61,133 nt of DNA from Gammaproteobacteria bacterium (GTDB lineage Bacteria > Pseudomonadota > Gammaproteobacteria > Pseudomonadales > Azotimanducaceae): the NCBI GenBank assembly GCA_028821125.1, contig JAPPHD010000080.1:377-61509 (forward strand), given 5' to 3'. Below, piece by piece: positions 1 to 8,884 of this stretch (position 1 is the first letter of the stretch; the number at the start of each line of letters is the position of its first letter). The position numbers were made by a program, and so were the translations under genes. The notes under the pieces are model-generated. The model ran no database searches. It saw only the letters and a list, made by a program, of their open reading frames with translations, and was not told the origin of the DNA.

Positions 1-188
1 CGTTTCCCCCGCTCCCGGATACCGCGAGGGGGGTGGCCACCCGCGTGGTGCCCATACCACTTTTCAGGGCGGTTACGATTATTTCCGCAACCGCTTCCCC
101 CCCCCCCCCCCCCCGCCTGGGCGAGGCCGGTCATCGACAACGGCAATGCACCCAGTAACAGGGCCGTCGCAATCCTTCGATGGTTCAT
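1..188 (-). CDS. TonB-dependent receptor N-terminus, partial, frame broken by a G-tract
   Basis: The ATG at 188 follows a good ribosome binding site (GGAGG) and opens a signal peptide (MNHRRIATALLLGALPLSM, then a TGLAQA cleavage region). The coding strand then carries 18 G in a row. As written, the frame runs on as polyglycine and an unremarkable GCGNNRNRP stretch, open to the window edge. Shifted by one base, the sequence after the tract reads EAVAEIIVTALKSG, then TPLAVSG, which looks like a TonB box and the start of a plug domain. I therefore read this as an outer-membrane receptor gene whose signal peptide and plug are out of frame by one base at the tract. Either the tract is phase variable or its length was miscounted. 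Most of the gene lies outside the window, so the substrate is unknown. Confidence 0.6.
   Translation of the reverse strand, partial: MNHRRIATALLLGALPLSMTGLAQAGGGGGGSGCGNNRNRPEKWYGHHAGGHPPRGIRERGK
97..114. repeat. 18-base homopolymer C/G tract inside a receptor gene
   Basis: Eighteen consecutive C on the plus strand (G on the coding strand) lie directly after the signal peptide of the leftward receptor gene. With 17 or 20 G the signal peptide would be in frame with the TonB-box sequence; with 18 it is not. Tracts like this are classic contingency loci, but they are also prone to sequencing error. Confidence 0.9.
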
Positions 189-431
189 GATCAGATTCCT
201 CCTTTCCCCTGAAGCCGCCCCATGGCGATTTTCTGAACCAGGTATTCCCGATAGACGCGGCAATCGGTGTACTGCCTCAATGCCGGCGGAGCCCTCCGGT
301 CCGCGCGGCCACATGGGACGGCGCCTCGACGCCAATTCATGCGAGGGGCAAGCACCTCGCGCTCCCCGGCTGAGGGCTCTGGCGACAAAAGTTGGTGAGA
401 TATGCGCGCTGGGCCGGGTTCGCCGCCCGGC

Positions 432-1331
432 TCACCAGGTCTTTCCGTCGAGAAAGCCCATCACGCCGGGCAACCAAGCATCGAGCGGCAGATTCATGTG
501 GTCGTAACCGTCGATGACGTCCACCTCCCAGCCCGCGGCCTCGAGCCGTTCCCTGTTCGCAACGATCGGCTCGGCGATGGGAAACACGTGCCCCATCGAA
601 GGGACGCCCACGTCTTCCGACCCGACATAGAGATACAGTAGCCCGGCCCTGTCCCGCATGAACTCGACGGCTGCTTCCTCGTTCCAGTCGCCGCCGACGA
701 TATCGGCATAGAAGTTGGTGTTGGAAGCGATCACCTTCTGAGCGGCCGTGCCGGCCGGCAGGCTGGTCGACTGCGCGCGCGAAGTTTCCAGTATCTCCTC
801 GTAAGGCGCATTCAGAACGGGCCATCCGCCGATGGCGAGGCCCGCACAGCGCCTGGTTCGACTTGCGACATGGATGCCGAACCCCGCGCCCCAAGAGTAT
901 CCCATGGCAACGAAGCGGTCGACGCCGGCGGCGTCTGCCACCGCCACGTAGTCTTGGGCCACCGTTTCGGGTTTGAGATCGCCGGACAAGGGGCCGGTGC
1001 TATCCCCGGTTCCGCGCGGATAGTCCACGTGCAGCACCTGGTATTTTGCCGTGAGCACCTCAATCAGTTCCCTGTTGACCTCCGTGTCTCGACCCGTGGC
1101 GCCCAGTTCACGCATGATGCGTTCCCAGCCCTCGGTCCAGGGGTAACCCACCCAGAGGGTCGGCGCATCGGAAGGGCCAAGCAGCCGGTAGTGAATCCGG
1201 ACACCGTCGTCGGTCTCGGCGAATCCTTCCTTCGTAGCCGGCTCCGCCGTATCGCCGGGGGGCGAGTAGGATACGAGCAGGCCGGTAGCCAATGCGATCG
1301 CAAGGCAGTGCAATCGTCCGGTTGATTTCAT
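432..1331 (-). CDS. secreted alpha/beta hydrolase
   Basis: A protein of about 299 aa with an N-terminal signal peptide (MKSTGRLHCLAIALATGLLV) and an alpha/beta-hydrolase fold. The nucleophile elbow is GYSWGAG (Ser), an acidic residue lies in VGSEDVG, and the catalytic His is in GYDHMNL near the C-terminus. The oxyanion region follows VDYPRGTGDS. An ATG 17 codons further upstream is possible, but the start at 1331 gives a clean signal peptide and has a purine-rich GGGGGA site before it. The protein is probably periplasmic. It lies just behind the TonB receptor gene with about 240 bases between them, so it may act on the receptor's ligand. The substrate cannot be read from the sequence. Confidence 0.75.
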   Translation of the reverse strand: MKSTGRLHCLAIALATGLLVSYSPPGDTAEPATKEGFAETDDGVRIHYRLLGPSDAPTLWVGYPWTEGWERIMRELGATGRDTEVNRELIEVLTAKYQVLHVDYPRGTGDSTGPLSGDLKPETVAQDYVAVADAAGVDRFVAMGYSWGAGFGIHVASRTRRCAGLAIGGWPVLNAPYEEILETSRAQSTSLPAGTAAQKVIASNTNFYADIVGGDWNEEAAVEFMRDRAGLLYLYVGSEDVGVPSMGHVFPIAEPIVANRERLEAAGWEVDVIDGYDHMNLPLDAWLPGVMGFLDGKTW

Positions 1332-1615
1332 GGTTTTTCCCCCACTGTTGCGGCAGATGCAACTATACGCTCGGTTGGGCACCGCGCTCCCGTTCGGCGC
1401 AGGCCCGAAACCCTGTTGCCGTGAGTTGGCCGGTGAAGTCGCAGATGCGCAATGCGGGCAGCGCGTCCGGCAAGGTCAGGCTCCGTTTCGAATCCGATGG
1501 CGCGACAGTCTAATGCGTTATGGGGATAGGACGCCCGGTCCACTTTCGATGTTAGTCGATCGATGATTTGGCCGCCAAGCTGGATGGGCGACAATCCGGT
1601 TTCAGCGGCCGGCCG

Positions 1616-2572
1616 CTACGACCAAACGCGCCCCCGCCACCCCCGCATTCCATCGAGCGCGTCGAATTCAGGGTCCTTGAAAACCAGTTCCCAGCCCATC
1701 TCAATCGCGGTTGCGGCGATGAACCGGTCGAACGGATCCCTGTGCGTCCAGTCGAGCAGTGCCGGACCGTGCAGGGCGAGGGCCGGCTCGGTACATGCCA
1801 GGTCGATCCACTGACCCTCGCCGGTCCGCTGCCGGTGGATCAGCGCCATCAGGATGGCGATGGCCATGTAGTAGGCGCCGGTGTGGTCCATGAACGAGTA
1901 GCCCCAGCCGGCCGGCTCGCGGTCCGGCAGCCCGGAGGTGAAGGTCAACCCCGACACGGCCTGCACGATGGGGCCCCAGGACCTGAAATCGCTGTAGGGG
2001 CCGACGTGGCCGAACCCGCAGTTCGAGATATAGATGATGTCGGGCTTGATGGCCTTCAGCCGCTCGTAGCCGAAGCCCCACCGTTCGAGCACGCCCTTGG
2101 CGAAGTTCTCGCTGACGACATCGGAGACCTCCACCAGTTCCTCGAGAATTTCCTTGCCGCGCCCGGTCCTGAGATTCAGCGTGATGCCGTACTTGTTGGT
2201 GTTGTGGTTGTTGAACGCGCCGCCGAAGTCAAGGCTCGCAGTGAACGACATGGTCGCCAATTCGCCCCGAAGGCCGACTTCATAGCTTTTTACCCTGTCC
2301 GGGTCGAAGGTCAGGAAGGAAGGGAGTTCCGCGAAAATACCCGTGGTGGGAACCGCGTTCGACCCGCCGCGCCGGAAGCCCTCCGAGTAGTTCAGATAGC
2401 CCAGCAGTTGCTCGGAAAACCGGTAGTTGGTCGACACCCGCAAGACGACGTCCTTGTGGACTTCGTCGGTGGCGTTTGAGTGACGACCCCGGGGGTCGGC
2501 GAAGTCTTCGCCGCAATAGAAATTGCAGGAATACAGGAGCGAACGGGCGAATTCTGTAAGCCGATTCTTACA
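1616..2572 (-). pseudogene. Three-part mosaic: TonB barrel, CaiB CoA-transferase and PIN tail in one frame
   Basis: One open frame joins three unrelated families. The first part (about 2572 to 2218) is TonB-dependent receptor barrel strands (YRFSEQLLGYLNYSEGF, FDPDRVKSYEVGLRGEL). The middle (about 2215 to 1765) is a class III CoA-transferase (NKYGITLNLRTGRGKE, SDVVSENFAKGVLERWGFGY, and FMDHTGAYY with the likely catalytic Asp), lacking its N-terminus and C-terminal half. The end (about 1762 to 1616) is the C-terminus of a VapC-like PIN protein (DWTHRDPFDRFIAAT, VFKDPEFDAL) with a natural stop. The frame is closed upstream by a TAG at 2573-2575 and has no convincing start beyond a TTG at 2443. 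It is most simply a product of repeated deletions or recombination, not a working protein. Confidence 0.75.
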
Positions 2573-2671
2573 CTACGAGCTTCTACAGGCTGACCCTTTC
2601 TCCGGCCTCTGACGTACGGAAGGAGCCGTACCACCGTGCTATGCTCCAAGCGGTTTTCGAGAGTCAAGTGG

Positions 2672-2989
2672 ATGCAAAGTACCGTCTGGACATCCTGCGA
2701 CCTGGGTGTAAACGGTGACTACGAAGGCCCTTATTCCTGGTTGGACGTCAATGGCGCGAAAGAATGTGGTGCCAGCGTCGCACTCCTGACGTACATCCAT
2801 TCCGGCGACCTGCTGGAGTGCTTGCGGAAGGATATCGACGACAACGTGTCGTTGGACAAGCGTTCGAGAATTTACGTGGTCAGGAGAGACGGGGAACAAA
2901 TCAAGGGGAGCTATCTGGTCGGACGACGCAAGGGCGCGCCATGGGAAGGATATGGCGAAATCGACGACGAATCGGATGACTCCGCATGA
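2672..2989 (+). CDS. small acidic protein coupled to a PIN gene, putative antitoxin
   Basis: About 105 aa, starting MQSTVWTSCDLGVNGDY and including an NGDYEGPYSWLD segment, KRSRIYVVRRDG, and an acidic tail (EIDDESDD). An ATG at 2636 is possible, but the start at 2672 has a GAGAG site before it. Its TGA overlaps the ATG of the next gene (ATGA at 2986-2989), a truncated PIN-domain toxin, so the two are translationally coupled like a toxin-antitoxin pair. The family resembles small proteins that I recall being paired with PIN genes, but I see no DNA-binding motif, so the antitoxin role rests on context. Confidence 0.55.
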   Translation: MQSTVWTSCDLGVNGDYEGPYSWLDVNGAKECGASVALLTYIHSGDLLECLRKDIDDNVSLDKRSRIYVVRRDGEQIKGSYLVGRRKGAPWEGYGEIDDESDDSA

Positions 2990-3156
2990 TCGGCGGGCTG
3001 CTGGTCGACACCGGTTTCTTCTTCGCGCTCCGCGACAGCCGCGATCAGCATCACGCCAGCGCCAACGCCAGGAAGCATCTGTTGGACAGGTCACGAATCG
3101 TATTGCCTTGGCTGGATACGGTTGCATCGGTCTGTACGACATTCACCCCAAATTAG
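2986..3156 (+). pseudogene. truncated PIN-domain toxin (VapC-like)
   Basis: The frame starts MIGGLLVDTGFFFAL, with the first PIN acidic residue in LLVDTG, continues RDQHHASANARKHLLD and RIVLPW, and stops after 56 codons at a TAG. Full PIN proteins are about 130 aa, so the later acidic residues and the core are missing. The ATGA overlap with the upstream gene is intact. Sequence after the stop shows no further PIN homology that I can see, so this is a deletion or early-stop remnant. A separate PIN C-terminus lies on the opposite strand at 1616-1762, inside the mosaic. Confidence 0.65.
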
Positions 3157-3184
3157 TTCAGAAGACGATGCGCCGCTACAGCGC

Positions 3185-4033
3185 CTATCGCGCCGGCGAA
3201 TGAGAGGCGCGGAACTCGTCGGCAACCGAGGCAAGCGTTCTGAACACCACGCCGTCGTGCTGCCTGATGTGGGCGATCAGGCGTTCCAGCATCAGCATGC
3301 GGCTGCCCTTGCCCGTGGTCTGCGGGTGCAGCGTCAATACGTAGACGCCTTCGCCCAGGTTCCGGTACAGGTAGTCGAACTCATCCTTCCAGATCTCCAG
3401 AACCTCCCCGGGCGAGCGCAGCCCCGGGCGGCCGGAACCCGGCTCGTACTCGAAATAGGGGGCGTCATCCAGGTTCCAGTCGAACGGCAGGATGACGAGA
3501 TCGACTTCCCGCCCGAACTCGAAAGCCCGGTCCGCGTTCGGCACATCGCCGATTCGATGCCAGGTGGGCGCATAGTCATGGCGCGCCATGGAACTGTCGT
3601 AGCGGATGCCGTTCTCAAGCAGCAACCGCGTCCATCGCTCGCCGAGATTGCCCCCCGGCAGGCGGTGACCGACCGGGGCCCGGCCGCTGATCCGTTCGAT
3701 GCACTCGATCGACCGCAACAGAATGCCCCGTTCCTCCTCGAACGGCCGCCGGGACGTCGGGGCTTCGTGGCAGTAGCCGTGATAGCCGATCTCATGGCCC
3801 GCGTCCGCGATCTCGCGGCAGATCTCCGGAAAGGTGTCGATGGTGTGGCCCGGTATGAACCAGGTGCTGGGAATGCTCTCCTCGGCCAGCAGGCGAAGCA
3901 TGCGCCCCGCGCCCACGCGAGCCCCGAACTCTCCCCTGGATATCAGGTTCGGCGACCGGGTCTTCCTCGGACCCACCCAGATTGAGATCGCGTCGAAGTC
4001 GAAAGAAAGGCAAACGCTGATTTTCCTGTTCAT
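3185..4033 (-). CDS. polysaccharide deacetylase (NodB-like) family hydrolase
   Basis: 282 aa. The N-terminus carries the metal-site motif SFDFDA, followed by TWFIPGHTIDTFP and the double-His motif GHEIGYHGYCHE typical of NodB/PuuE-like deacetylases. Later HRLPGG and TLHPQTTG match the active-site Arg and the C-terminal His loop of this family. There is no signal peptide, so it is probably cytoplasmic. Relatives of this type often act on small amides (allantoin-like or carbamoyl compounds) and not on polymers. It is the last gene of the leftward block Rieske oxygenase - thioesterase - deacetylase, 69 bases behind the thioesterase gene. An amidase-like role in the same catabolic route is inferred. 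Confidence 0.8.
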   Translation of the reverse strand: MNRKISVCLSFDFDAISIWVGPRKTRSPNLISRGEFGARVGAGRMLRLLAEESIPSTWFIPGHTIDTFPEICREIADAGHEIGYHGYCHEAPTSRRPFEEERGILLRSIECIERISGRAPVGHRLPGGNLGERWTRLLLENGIRYDSSMARHDYAPTWHRIGDVPNADRAFEFGREVDLVILPFDWNLDDAPYFEYEPGSGRPGLRSPGEVLEIWKDEFDYLYRNLGEGVYVLTLHPQTTGKGSRMLMLERLIAHIRQHDGVVFRTLASVADEFRASHSPAR

Positions 4034-4102
4034 TTTCAGACTTTCTCAGGTTGCGCGCTCAAAGTCAGCCGGGACACCCAAGCGCTCTACTCGCTGTGCA
4101 TT

Positions 4103-4546
4103 TCAACGAGCCGAATTATCGTGTTCCACCGCGAGTGCCGTAGCCGAGCCTGTGGCAACCAGGCTATCGTCGTCCGCGCAATAGATCTCAGCTTCAAGAA
4201 AAGACACCAGCGCGCCCTTCTTGCGCGTCTTCGCCTTGGCGTGAAACAGACCGATTCTGGCCGGGTTCAGGAAAGCGTTCTTGCACTCCAGCGTCACCAT
4301 GCCTTTCCGGTGCCCCGTCGCCGCCGACCCGGCGACCGCCATCGCTATGTCCAGCATGGTCGCCAGTGTGCCGCCTCCGACATAGCCTTGCGTATTGGTG
4401 AACTCGCGGCTCACATTGAAACTGACCGTGGCGCAGCCGCTGTCCTGATCGACCGCGAGGACCTTCATGCCGAGCGCCGATTCGATGGGGGCTGCCCGCG
4501 CCTGCATTCGCCGGACGATGTCTTCGTTGCTGAGGCGCCCGGTCAT
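4103..4546 (-). CDS. PaaI-like hotdog-fold thioesterase
   Basis: 147 aa, the normal size for a PaaI/YbgC-type acyl-CoA thioesterase. Family signs are the N-terminal helix, NTQGYVGGGTLATMLDIAM (the hotdog helix with the substrate-site GG and Asp) and the strand KNAFLNPAR. It would cleave a CoA thioester in the cytoplasm. Its ATG overlaps the stop of the upstream Rieske oxygenase gene by four bases (ATGA at 4543-4546), so the two are translationally coupled and should be expressed together from the operator promoter at 5819. Confidence 0.8.
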   Translation of the reverse strand: MTGRLSNEDIVRRMQARAAPIESALGMKVLAVDQDSGCATVSFNVSREFTNTQGYVGGGTLATMLDIAMAVAGSAATGHRKGMVTLECKNAFLNPARIGLFHAKAKTRKKGALVSFLEAEIYCADDDSLVATGSATALAVEHDNSAR

Positions 4547-5805
4547 GCGCTCACGCGATGCGCGCGTTCCTCCATCAGGCGCCTTGCTTCCGCACGCCAG
4601 TCTTTGTCGGCGTCCAGTTTGACGGCTGCACCTTCGAGCGCCCCGTATTCGAAGTCGGTGCTGTGTGTGAATGCCGTGTCATCGCCCTGGTCGAGCCTTT
4701 CGAGATTCTTGAGGATGAATCGTCGCGCGCGAATGATGGGTTCGTCCGCGCTGCACAGCAATTCCCGGGTGCGGTCCACATCCGGGCCCATGCTTTCCTG
4801 GACGACCAGGTCCTCGATCACGATGTCATCGAACCCGGTGAAGTTGCTGCCGGCCTTCATGGCCTGCCGGTCCTGGCCCCACATCGGCAATGCCTTTGCG
4901 GTCTTGAACATGTCGGAATCGTCAGGATCGGAATTGCCGAGCACGTAGGATCGAACCTCGTCCGTTATGGGGCCGAGCGGGTTGTACCAGAAAAACCACT
5001 GGGTCGAGTGGTTGTTGTCTACCGGTACCGTGAGGATGAAGATCTTGCGCGTCCGATTCATGGAGGAGACGAAGGCGCTCGCTGGAGCGACATACTCGGT
5101 GATGCGCACATAGCGCCGGTTTTCCGGAAGCTCCCTGATCGCCGCGAAGCGGAAGCCCCAGCCGGTGTCCTCGAATTCCACCCGCATCTCCGGCACGTCG
5201 CTGGACAGTTTCAGGTCGGGGTTGAAACTGTCGTCCGGCGCCTTTTCCGTCCAGTTCTGATGCAGGATGGCGAAATGCGCGGGGTCGATCTGCGCTTCGA
5301 GGCCCTGCAGCCAACCGCACGCGACCTGCGCGGCCCGCGGCAGCAACTGCTCGTCGTCGAGCTGGTTGAAGATGTAGTCGGAGAACCGGGGCGGCTCGCC
5401 TTCACCGACGTATGTCCAGATCACTCCCCCCGCTTCGCGAACGGGAAAGCTCTTCAGCGGAACCCTTGCCGCGAAGTCCGGATTGGGTTCGTTCGGCGTT
5501 TCGATGCACTTTCCGGAGACGTGGAACTTCCAGCCGTGAAACAGGCAGGTGAGCGCATTGTCGCGGTTTTGAGCGAGTGCCAGCGAGCACCGGCGGTGCG
5601 GGCAGAATTCATCGAAAACGCCCACCGAGCCATCGGTGGCGCGAAAAGCCACGTACTTCTCGCACAGCAGGGTGAACCGGATCGGCGCACCGTCCGCCTT
5701 GAGCCGATTGGCGTGCATCACCGGATGCCAGTACTTCTTGAACGCCCGATGCATCGGCGCGCCGGGCGTCACGTCGGTCAGGAGCTTGTTGTAGGAAGCT
5801 AACAC
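4543..5805 (-). CDS. Rieske [2Fe-2S] non-heme iron oxygenase, alpha subunit
   Basis: About 420 aa. The Rieske cluster ligands are CPH at residues 68-70 and CLFH at 87-90, and the mononuclear iron site is likely in EAQIDPAHFAILH (Asp, His, His). The length and single-subunit look fit the VanA/phthalate-4,5-dioxygenase group, which hydroxylates or O-demethylates aromatics. The chosen start is a GTG at 5805 because it matches the N-terminus of the paralogue at 21043 (both run into LLTDV.PG.PMH). The frame is open further upstream, but that part overlaps the transporter gene and has no family match. No reductase or ferredoxin lies nearby, so electrons must come from elsewhere. It is preceded by a palindromic operator at 5819-5838. 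Confidence 0.85.
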   Translation of the reverse strand: MLASYNKLLTDVTPGAPMHRAFKKYWHPVMHANRLKADGAPIRFTLLCEKYVAFRATDGSVGVFDEFCPHRRCSLALAQNRDNALTCLFHGWKFHVSGKCIETPNEPNPDFAARVPLKSFPVREAGGVIWTYVGEGEPPRFSDYIFNQLDDEQLLPRAAQVACGWLQGLEAQIDPAHFAILHQNWTEKAPDDSFNPDLKLSSDVPEMRVEFEDTGWGFRFAAIRELPENRRYVRITEYVAPASAFVSSMNRTRKIFILTVPVDNNHSTQWFFWYNPLGPITDEVRSYVLGNSDPDDSDMFKTAKALPMWGQDRQAMKAGSNFTGFDDIVIEDLVVQESMGPDVDRTRELLCSADEPIIRARRFILKNLERLDQGDDTAFTHSTDFEYGALEGAAVKLDADKDWRAEARRLMEERAHRVSA

Positions 5806-5818
5806 TCTGTCGAATGTT

Positions 5819-5838
5819 AGTAGAAACGAATTTCGATT
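5819..5838. promoter_or_regulatory. palindromic operator, copy 1 (AGTAGAA-N6-TTCGATT)
   Basis: A 7-6-7 inverted repeat in the 34-base gap between the transporter stop and the Rieske start. It matches the window-wide AATMGAA-N6-TTCTATT pattern with one changed base in the left arm, and would control the Rieske-thioesterase-deacetylase genes. Confidence 0.65.
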
Positions 5839-5839
5839 C

Positions 5840-7156
5840 CTACAACTCGGGATCCGCCGGCCGGCCTGTTCGCGCCAGTGACTGCTCGCGTTCCACGCGT
5901 CGCGCGACCAGCCGGTCGAGCGGATCGGAAACGACGAAGAACACCAGCGAGACGGCGACCACGATGGCCGCGTAGGCGACGAAGAACCCGATCCAGCCGA
6001 GCCATGCCGCCAACAGCCCGCCGACGCCGACGGCCGCGGTCGCGCCGCCCCGGAAGATCGCCGACTGGATTGAGTAGTCGGTTCCCGCCTGAAGCGTCGA
6101 TGTCCAGGACAACCGGGCGACAACGAACACGACGTACATCAGGGCGAGAACCGAGGTTGGAATCGACATGCCGAGAATGATCAGGACGAGGCCGACACTT
6201 TCCTGCGTCGCGATGTATACGGCCGGTACGAAGGCAGGAAAAGCGGCGATTGCCAGGATCGCGACGGTGCGCTTCGTACCGAGCCGGTTGACCGCCGTCA
6301 TCGCCACGGTGGCGCCGATGAACATGCCGATGACCACGACCACGCCGAGGACGGTGCCGACCTCGGTTACAGCGAGCCCCGCGTCGACCAGAAAAGCGCC
6401 CATCATCGGAAAGTACATGCCCTGGGCGATGCCGCCCGCGGCCAGCAGGGCAATGATCACATACGAGTCCCGGCGCCGGAGAAAGCGCGCGACCGAGGGT
6501 CTGGCGGCGCTTCGTTCCGGCTGGGCGGCCGTGTGCAACGGTTTCTCCCGCCGCACCAGCGCCGGTATGAAGAAGAAAACGAAAAGCGCCGCGGCAACCG
6601 TTACCGCGGCATCCCAGCCGTGCCTGTCGTACACGAACGCGAGGCCGGCCAGTGCCATGACTTCGGCCACGGCTTCCATGTAGGTTTTCACGCCGGAACC
6701 GGCGCCGCGTTCCCTGGGTGCGATGTTGTCGACCATGTAGGCGTCGACCGCCACCTCCTGGGTCGACACCACCAATGCCTGCAACCCGAAAACCGCCATC
6801 AGCCACCAGATCTGTTCGATGGTGGGATCGACCAGGCTCAGGCCCACATAGGTCAGCACGCCGAGCGCCGTGCAGGGCAGGAACCAGCTCTTGCGCGGCC
6901 CGAACGGGCCGTGGGTGTTGCGGTCGACCAGCGGCGCCCAGGCCCACCGGAACCAGAACGGTATGAGGGCCACCGACAGGATCCAGAAACGCTCCAGGGG
7001 CAGGCCCTGATCCCGGTAGATCGCCGGCATCAGGTGGCTGACGAACGCCGTGGCGAACGTCTGCGCCATGTACATGGACCCGATCGTGGCGAACCGCAAC
7101 CAGGCGCTCAAGGGGTGTCCTCCGAAACGCGACTTGTGCGGGTCTATGGTTTCCAC
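5840..7156 (-). CDS. AmpG/PAT-family major facilitator transporter
   Basis: 438 aa with about 12 hydrophobic segments. The N-terminal part has GSMYMAQTF and the fourth-helix motif TQEVAVDAYMVD, close to the Q(D/E)VAVDAY signature of AmpG and acetyl-CoA (PAT) transporters; QAGTDYSIQSAIFR lies in the second half. AmpG proteins import muropeptides, but this length and sequence fit the broader family, so the cargo is open. It is a paralogue of the gene at 8885. Its start overlaps the end of the sulfatase gene by 13 bases, which places both in one leftward transcript. Confidence 0.8.
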   Translation of the reverse strand: METIDPHKSRFGGHPLSAWLRFATIGSMYMAQTFATAFVSHLMPAIYRDQGLPLERFWILSVALIPFWFRWAWAPLVDRNTHGPFGPRKSWFLPCTALGVLTYVGLSLVDPTIEQIWWLMAVFGLQALVVSTQEVAVDAYMVDNIAPRERGAGSGVKTYMEAVAEVMALAGLAFVYDRHGWDAAVTVAAALFVFFFIPALVRREKPLHTAAQPERSAARPSVARFLRRRDSYVIIALLAAGGIAQGMYFPMMGAFLVDAGLAVTEVGTVLGVVVVIGMFIGATVAMTAVNRLGTKRTVAILAIAAFPAFVPAVYIATQESVGLVLIILGMSIPTSVLALMYVVFVVARLSWTSTLQAGTDYSIQSAIFRGGATAAVGVGGLLAAWLGWIGFFVAYAAIVVAVSLVFFVVSDPLDRLVARRVEREQSLARTGRPADPEL

Positions 7157-8879
7157 CCTCGGGGGTTGTCCCGTAGCGATGCCTGAAACGCCACTATCGC
7201 AGCTTCGAGGCGTTTTGACCGTTCGGGGTGATTGAGCGACAGGTCGTGGGATTCGTTGTCAAGGGCAACATCGGTCAGCATGGGCTCGGCGAACTGGGAC
7301 AGGATCGGGATGGGCGCCGGATAAAACAGGTCCCGTTGCTTTTTCAGCATTCGGCCAAGGAACTTGTAGCGCTCATCGCGCACGGCAGCAACGCCCCGGG
7401 CATAGGGAGAAAAATAGTAAACGAGATCCTGTACCGCGGGCGCGTGGCCCTTGAGGAACGGCAGCATGTCCTTGCCGTCGATGACGCGATCGTCAGGCGC
7501 CGCAACGCCGATGAGTGCCAACACGGTGGGCAGGACGTCGATCTGCATGGCCAGGCCGTCACGCTCGGCCCCAGGGGGCAACACGCCCGGCCAGTGGAAT
7601 ATGCCGGGAACCCGCATGCCGCCTTCGAACGTATCGCCCTTGCGTCCACGCAGGCCACCGACGTTGGACAAGTACCCGCCGCCATTGTCGCTCGTCACCA
7701 CCAGCATCGTGCTATCGAGAAGGCCGTGCTCTTCCAGCGCCGCCGCGATGGCGCCAACGCTGCGGTCGAGGTCCTCGACCATGTCGCCATACAACCCGCC
7801 TTTCGATCGGCCCCGGTGGCGGGGGTCGGCATGATGCGGCGCGCGTGCGGAAACGTATGGGCCAGGTACAGAAAAAACGGCCGCCGCCTGTTCTCGTCGA
7901 TGAAGCGCCGCGCCGCCTTCGTATAGGAGCGGGTCAGGGTGGATTGATCGACGTCGTCATGGGCAATGTGGATTTCGCGATCGCGATAGACGTGAAAAGG
8001 CGTTTTGTTGTTGCTGTGCAAAACGCCGTAAAACTCGTGAAACCCCAAATCATTGGGCAGGAATCCGGCCTCCCCGCCAAGATGCCATTTGCCCACCAAT
8101 GCCGTGCGATAGCCCGCGACCTGCAGGATTTCCGGCAGGAGTATCTCGTCCACCGGGATATGGTTGATCAATCCACGCGCCTTGAGGATCTTCTCCTCCA
8201 TTGACCCGGCGGGAGCGTATACGTACCGGCTGGACAACGCGCGAACGGGGTACCGGCCGGTCAACAGCCCGACCCGGGATGCGCTGCAAAGCGGCGAAGC
8301 GGAGTAGAAGCTGTTGAGCTTGACGCCGTTCGCCGCCAGACGGTCGATGGCTGGGGTCGAAATCAGCCGGTTCCCGTAGGCGCTCAGGTCACCGATTCCC
8401 AGGTCGTCGAAGAGAATGACGACCAGGTTGGGAAGGGCGCCTGCCCCGGCGTCGACGCCGCGCAGATAGGCTCTCTTTTCCTCAAGTCGCTCCGGGGCCG
8501 GGTCTGCGTAGGCCGCGGCGGCCGCCTCGAGAAACCGGTTCGCTCCCATGGTGATTTTCAGATGAACCGGCTCCTCGTCATCCACCCTGACCCGGGCCAC
8601 GTGGGTACCGAGGCCGGGTCTTGCAACGATTACCCGATATTCGCCCCGGGGTATCCCGCTCAGCCGGAAGGCGCCGTCCCGGTCGGTAACCCCGGCGTGA
8701 AACGTGTCGAGAAGATACGCACGTGCGCCGACGACCGGCATCCCGTCGTCGGTTCTTACCTCGCCGGTGACCGTACCCGCCGCATGAGTCCGTCCGGCGG
8801 CCGCCATCAACACCAGAAACACCGGCAACAGCAGGCGCCAATCCAAGGAAGCGACCGGGTTACCCGAAAACCGCGCCAA
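7144..8879 (-). pseudogene. sulfatase with N-terminal carboxypeptidase-regulatory-like domain, frameshifted
   Basis: The N-terminal frame (8879 to about 7840) starts at a TTG and has a signal peptide (about residues 12-34), a beta-sandwich domain of the CNA-B/carboxypeptidase-regulatory type (GTVTGEVRTDDGMPVVGARAY), then the sulfatase domain: VVILFDDLG, the formylglycine-type site PLCSASRVGLLTGR (Cys near residue 197), and VGKWHLGG. Near 7839-7845, in a GCGCGC run, the frame is lost after FPHA. A second frame picks up HHADPRHRGRSKGGLYGDM and carries VTSDNGGG and the C-terminus to 7144. Removing two bases or adding one would restore a protein of about 580 aa. It may be a real pseudogene, a slippage-switched gene or a sequencing error. 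Confidence 0.75.
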
Positions 8880-8884
8880 GCCCG

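Noticed and set aside
2505-2535. AATAGAA half-site like the window-wide operator
   Set aside because: Only one arm is present and it lies inside the TonB barrel remnant.
5806-6123. Open frame extending the first Rieske gene by about 100 codons
   Set aside because: The extension overlaps the transporter gene and operator, has low-complexity Arg/Ser-rich sequence and no counterpart in the paralogue at 21043.
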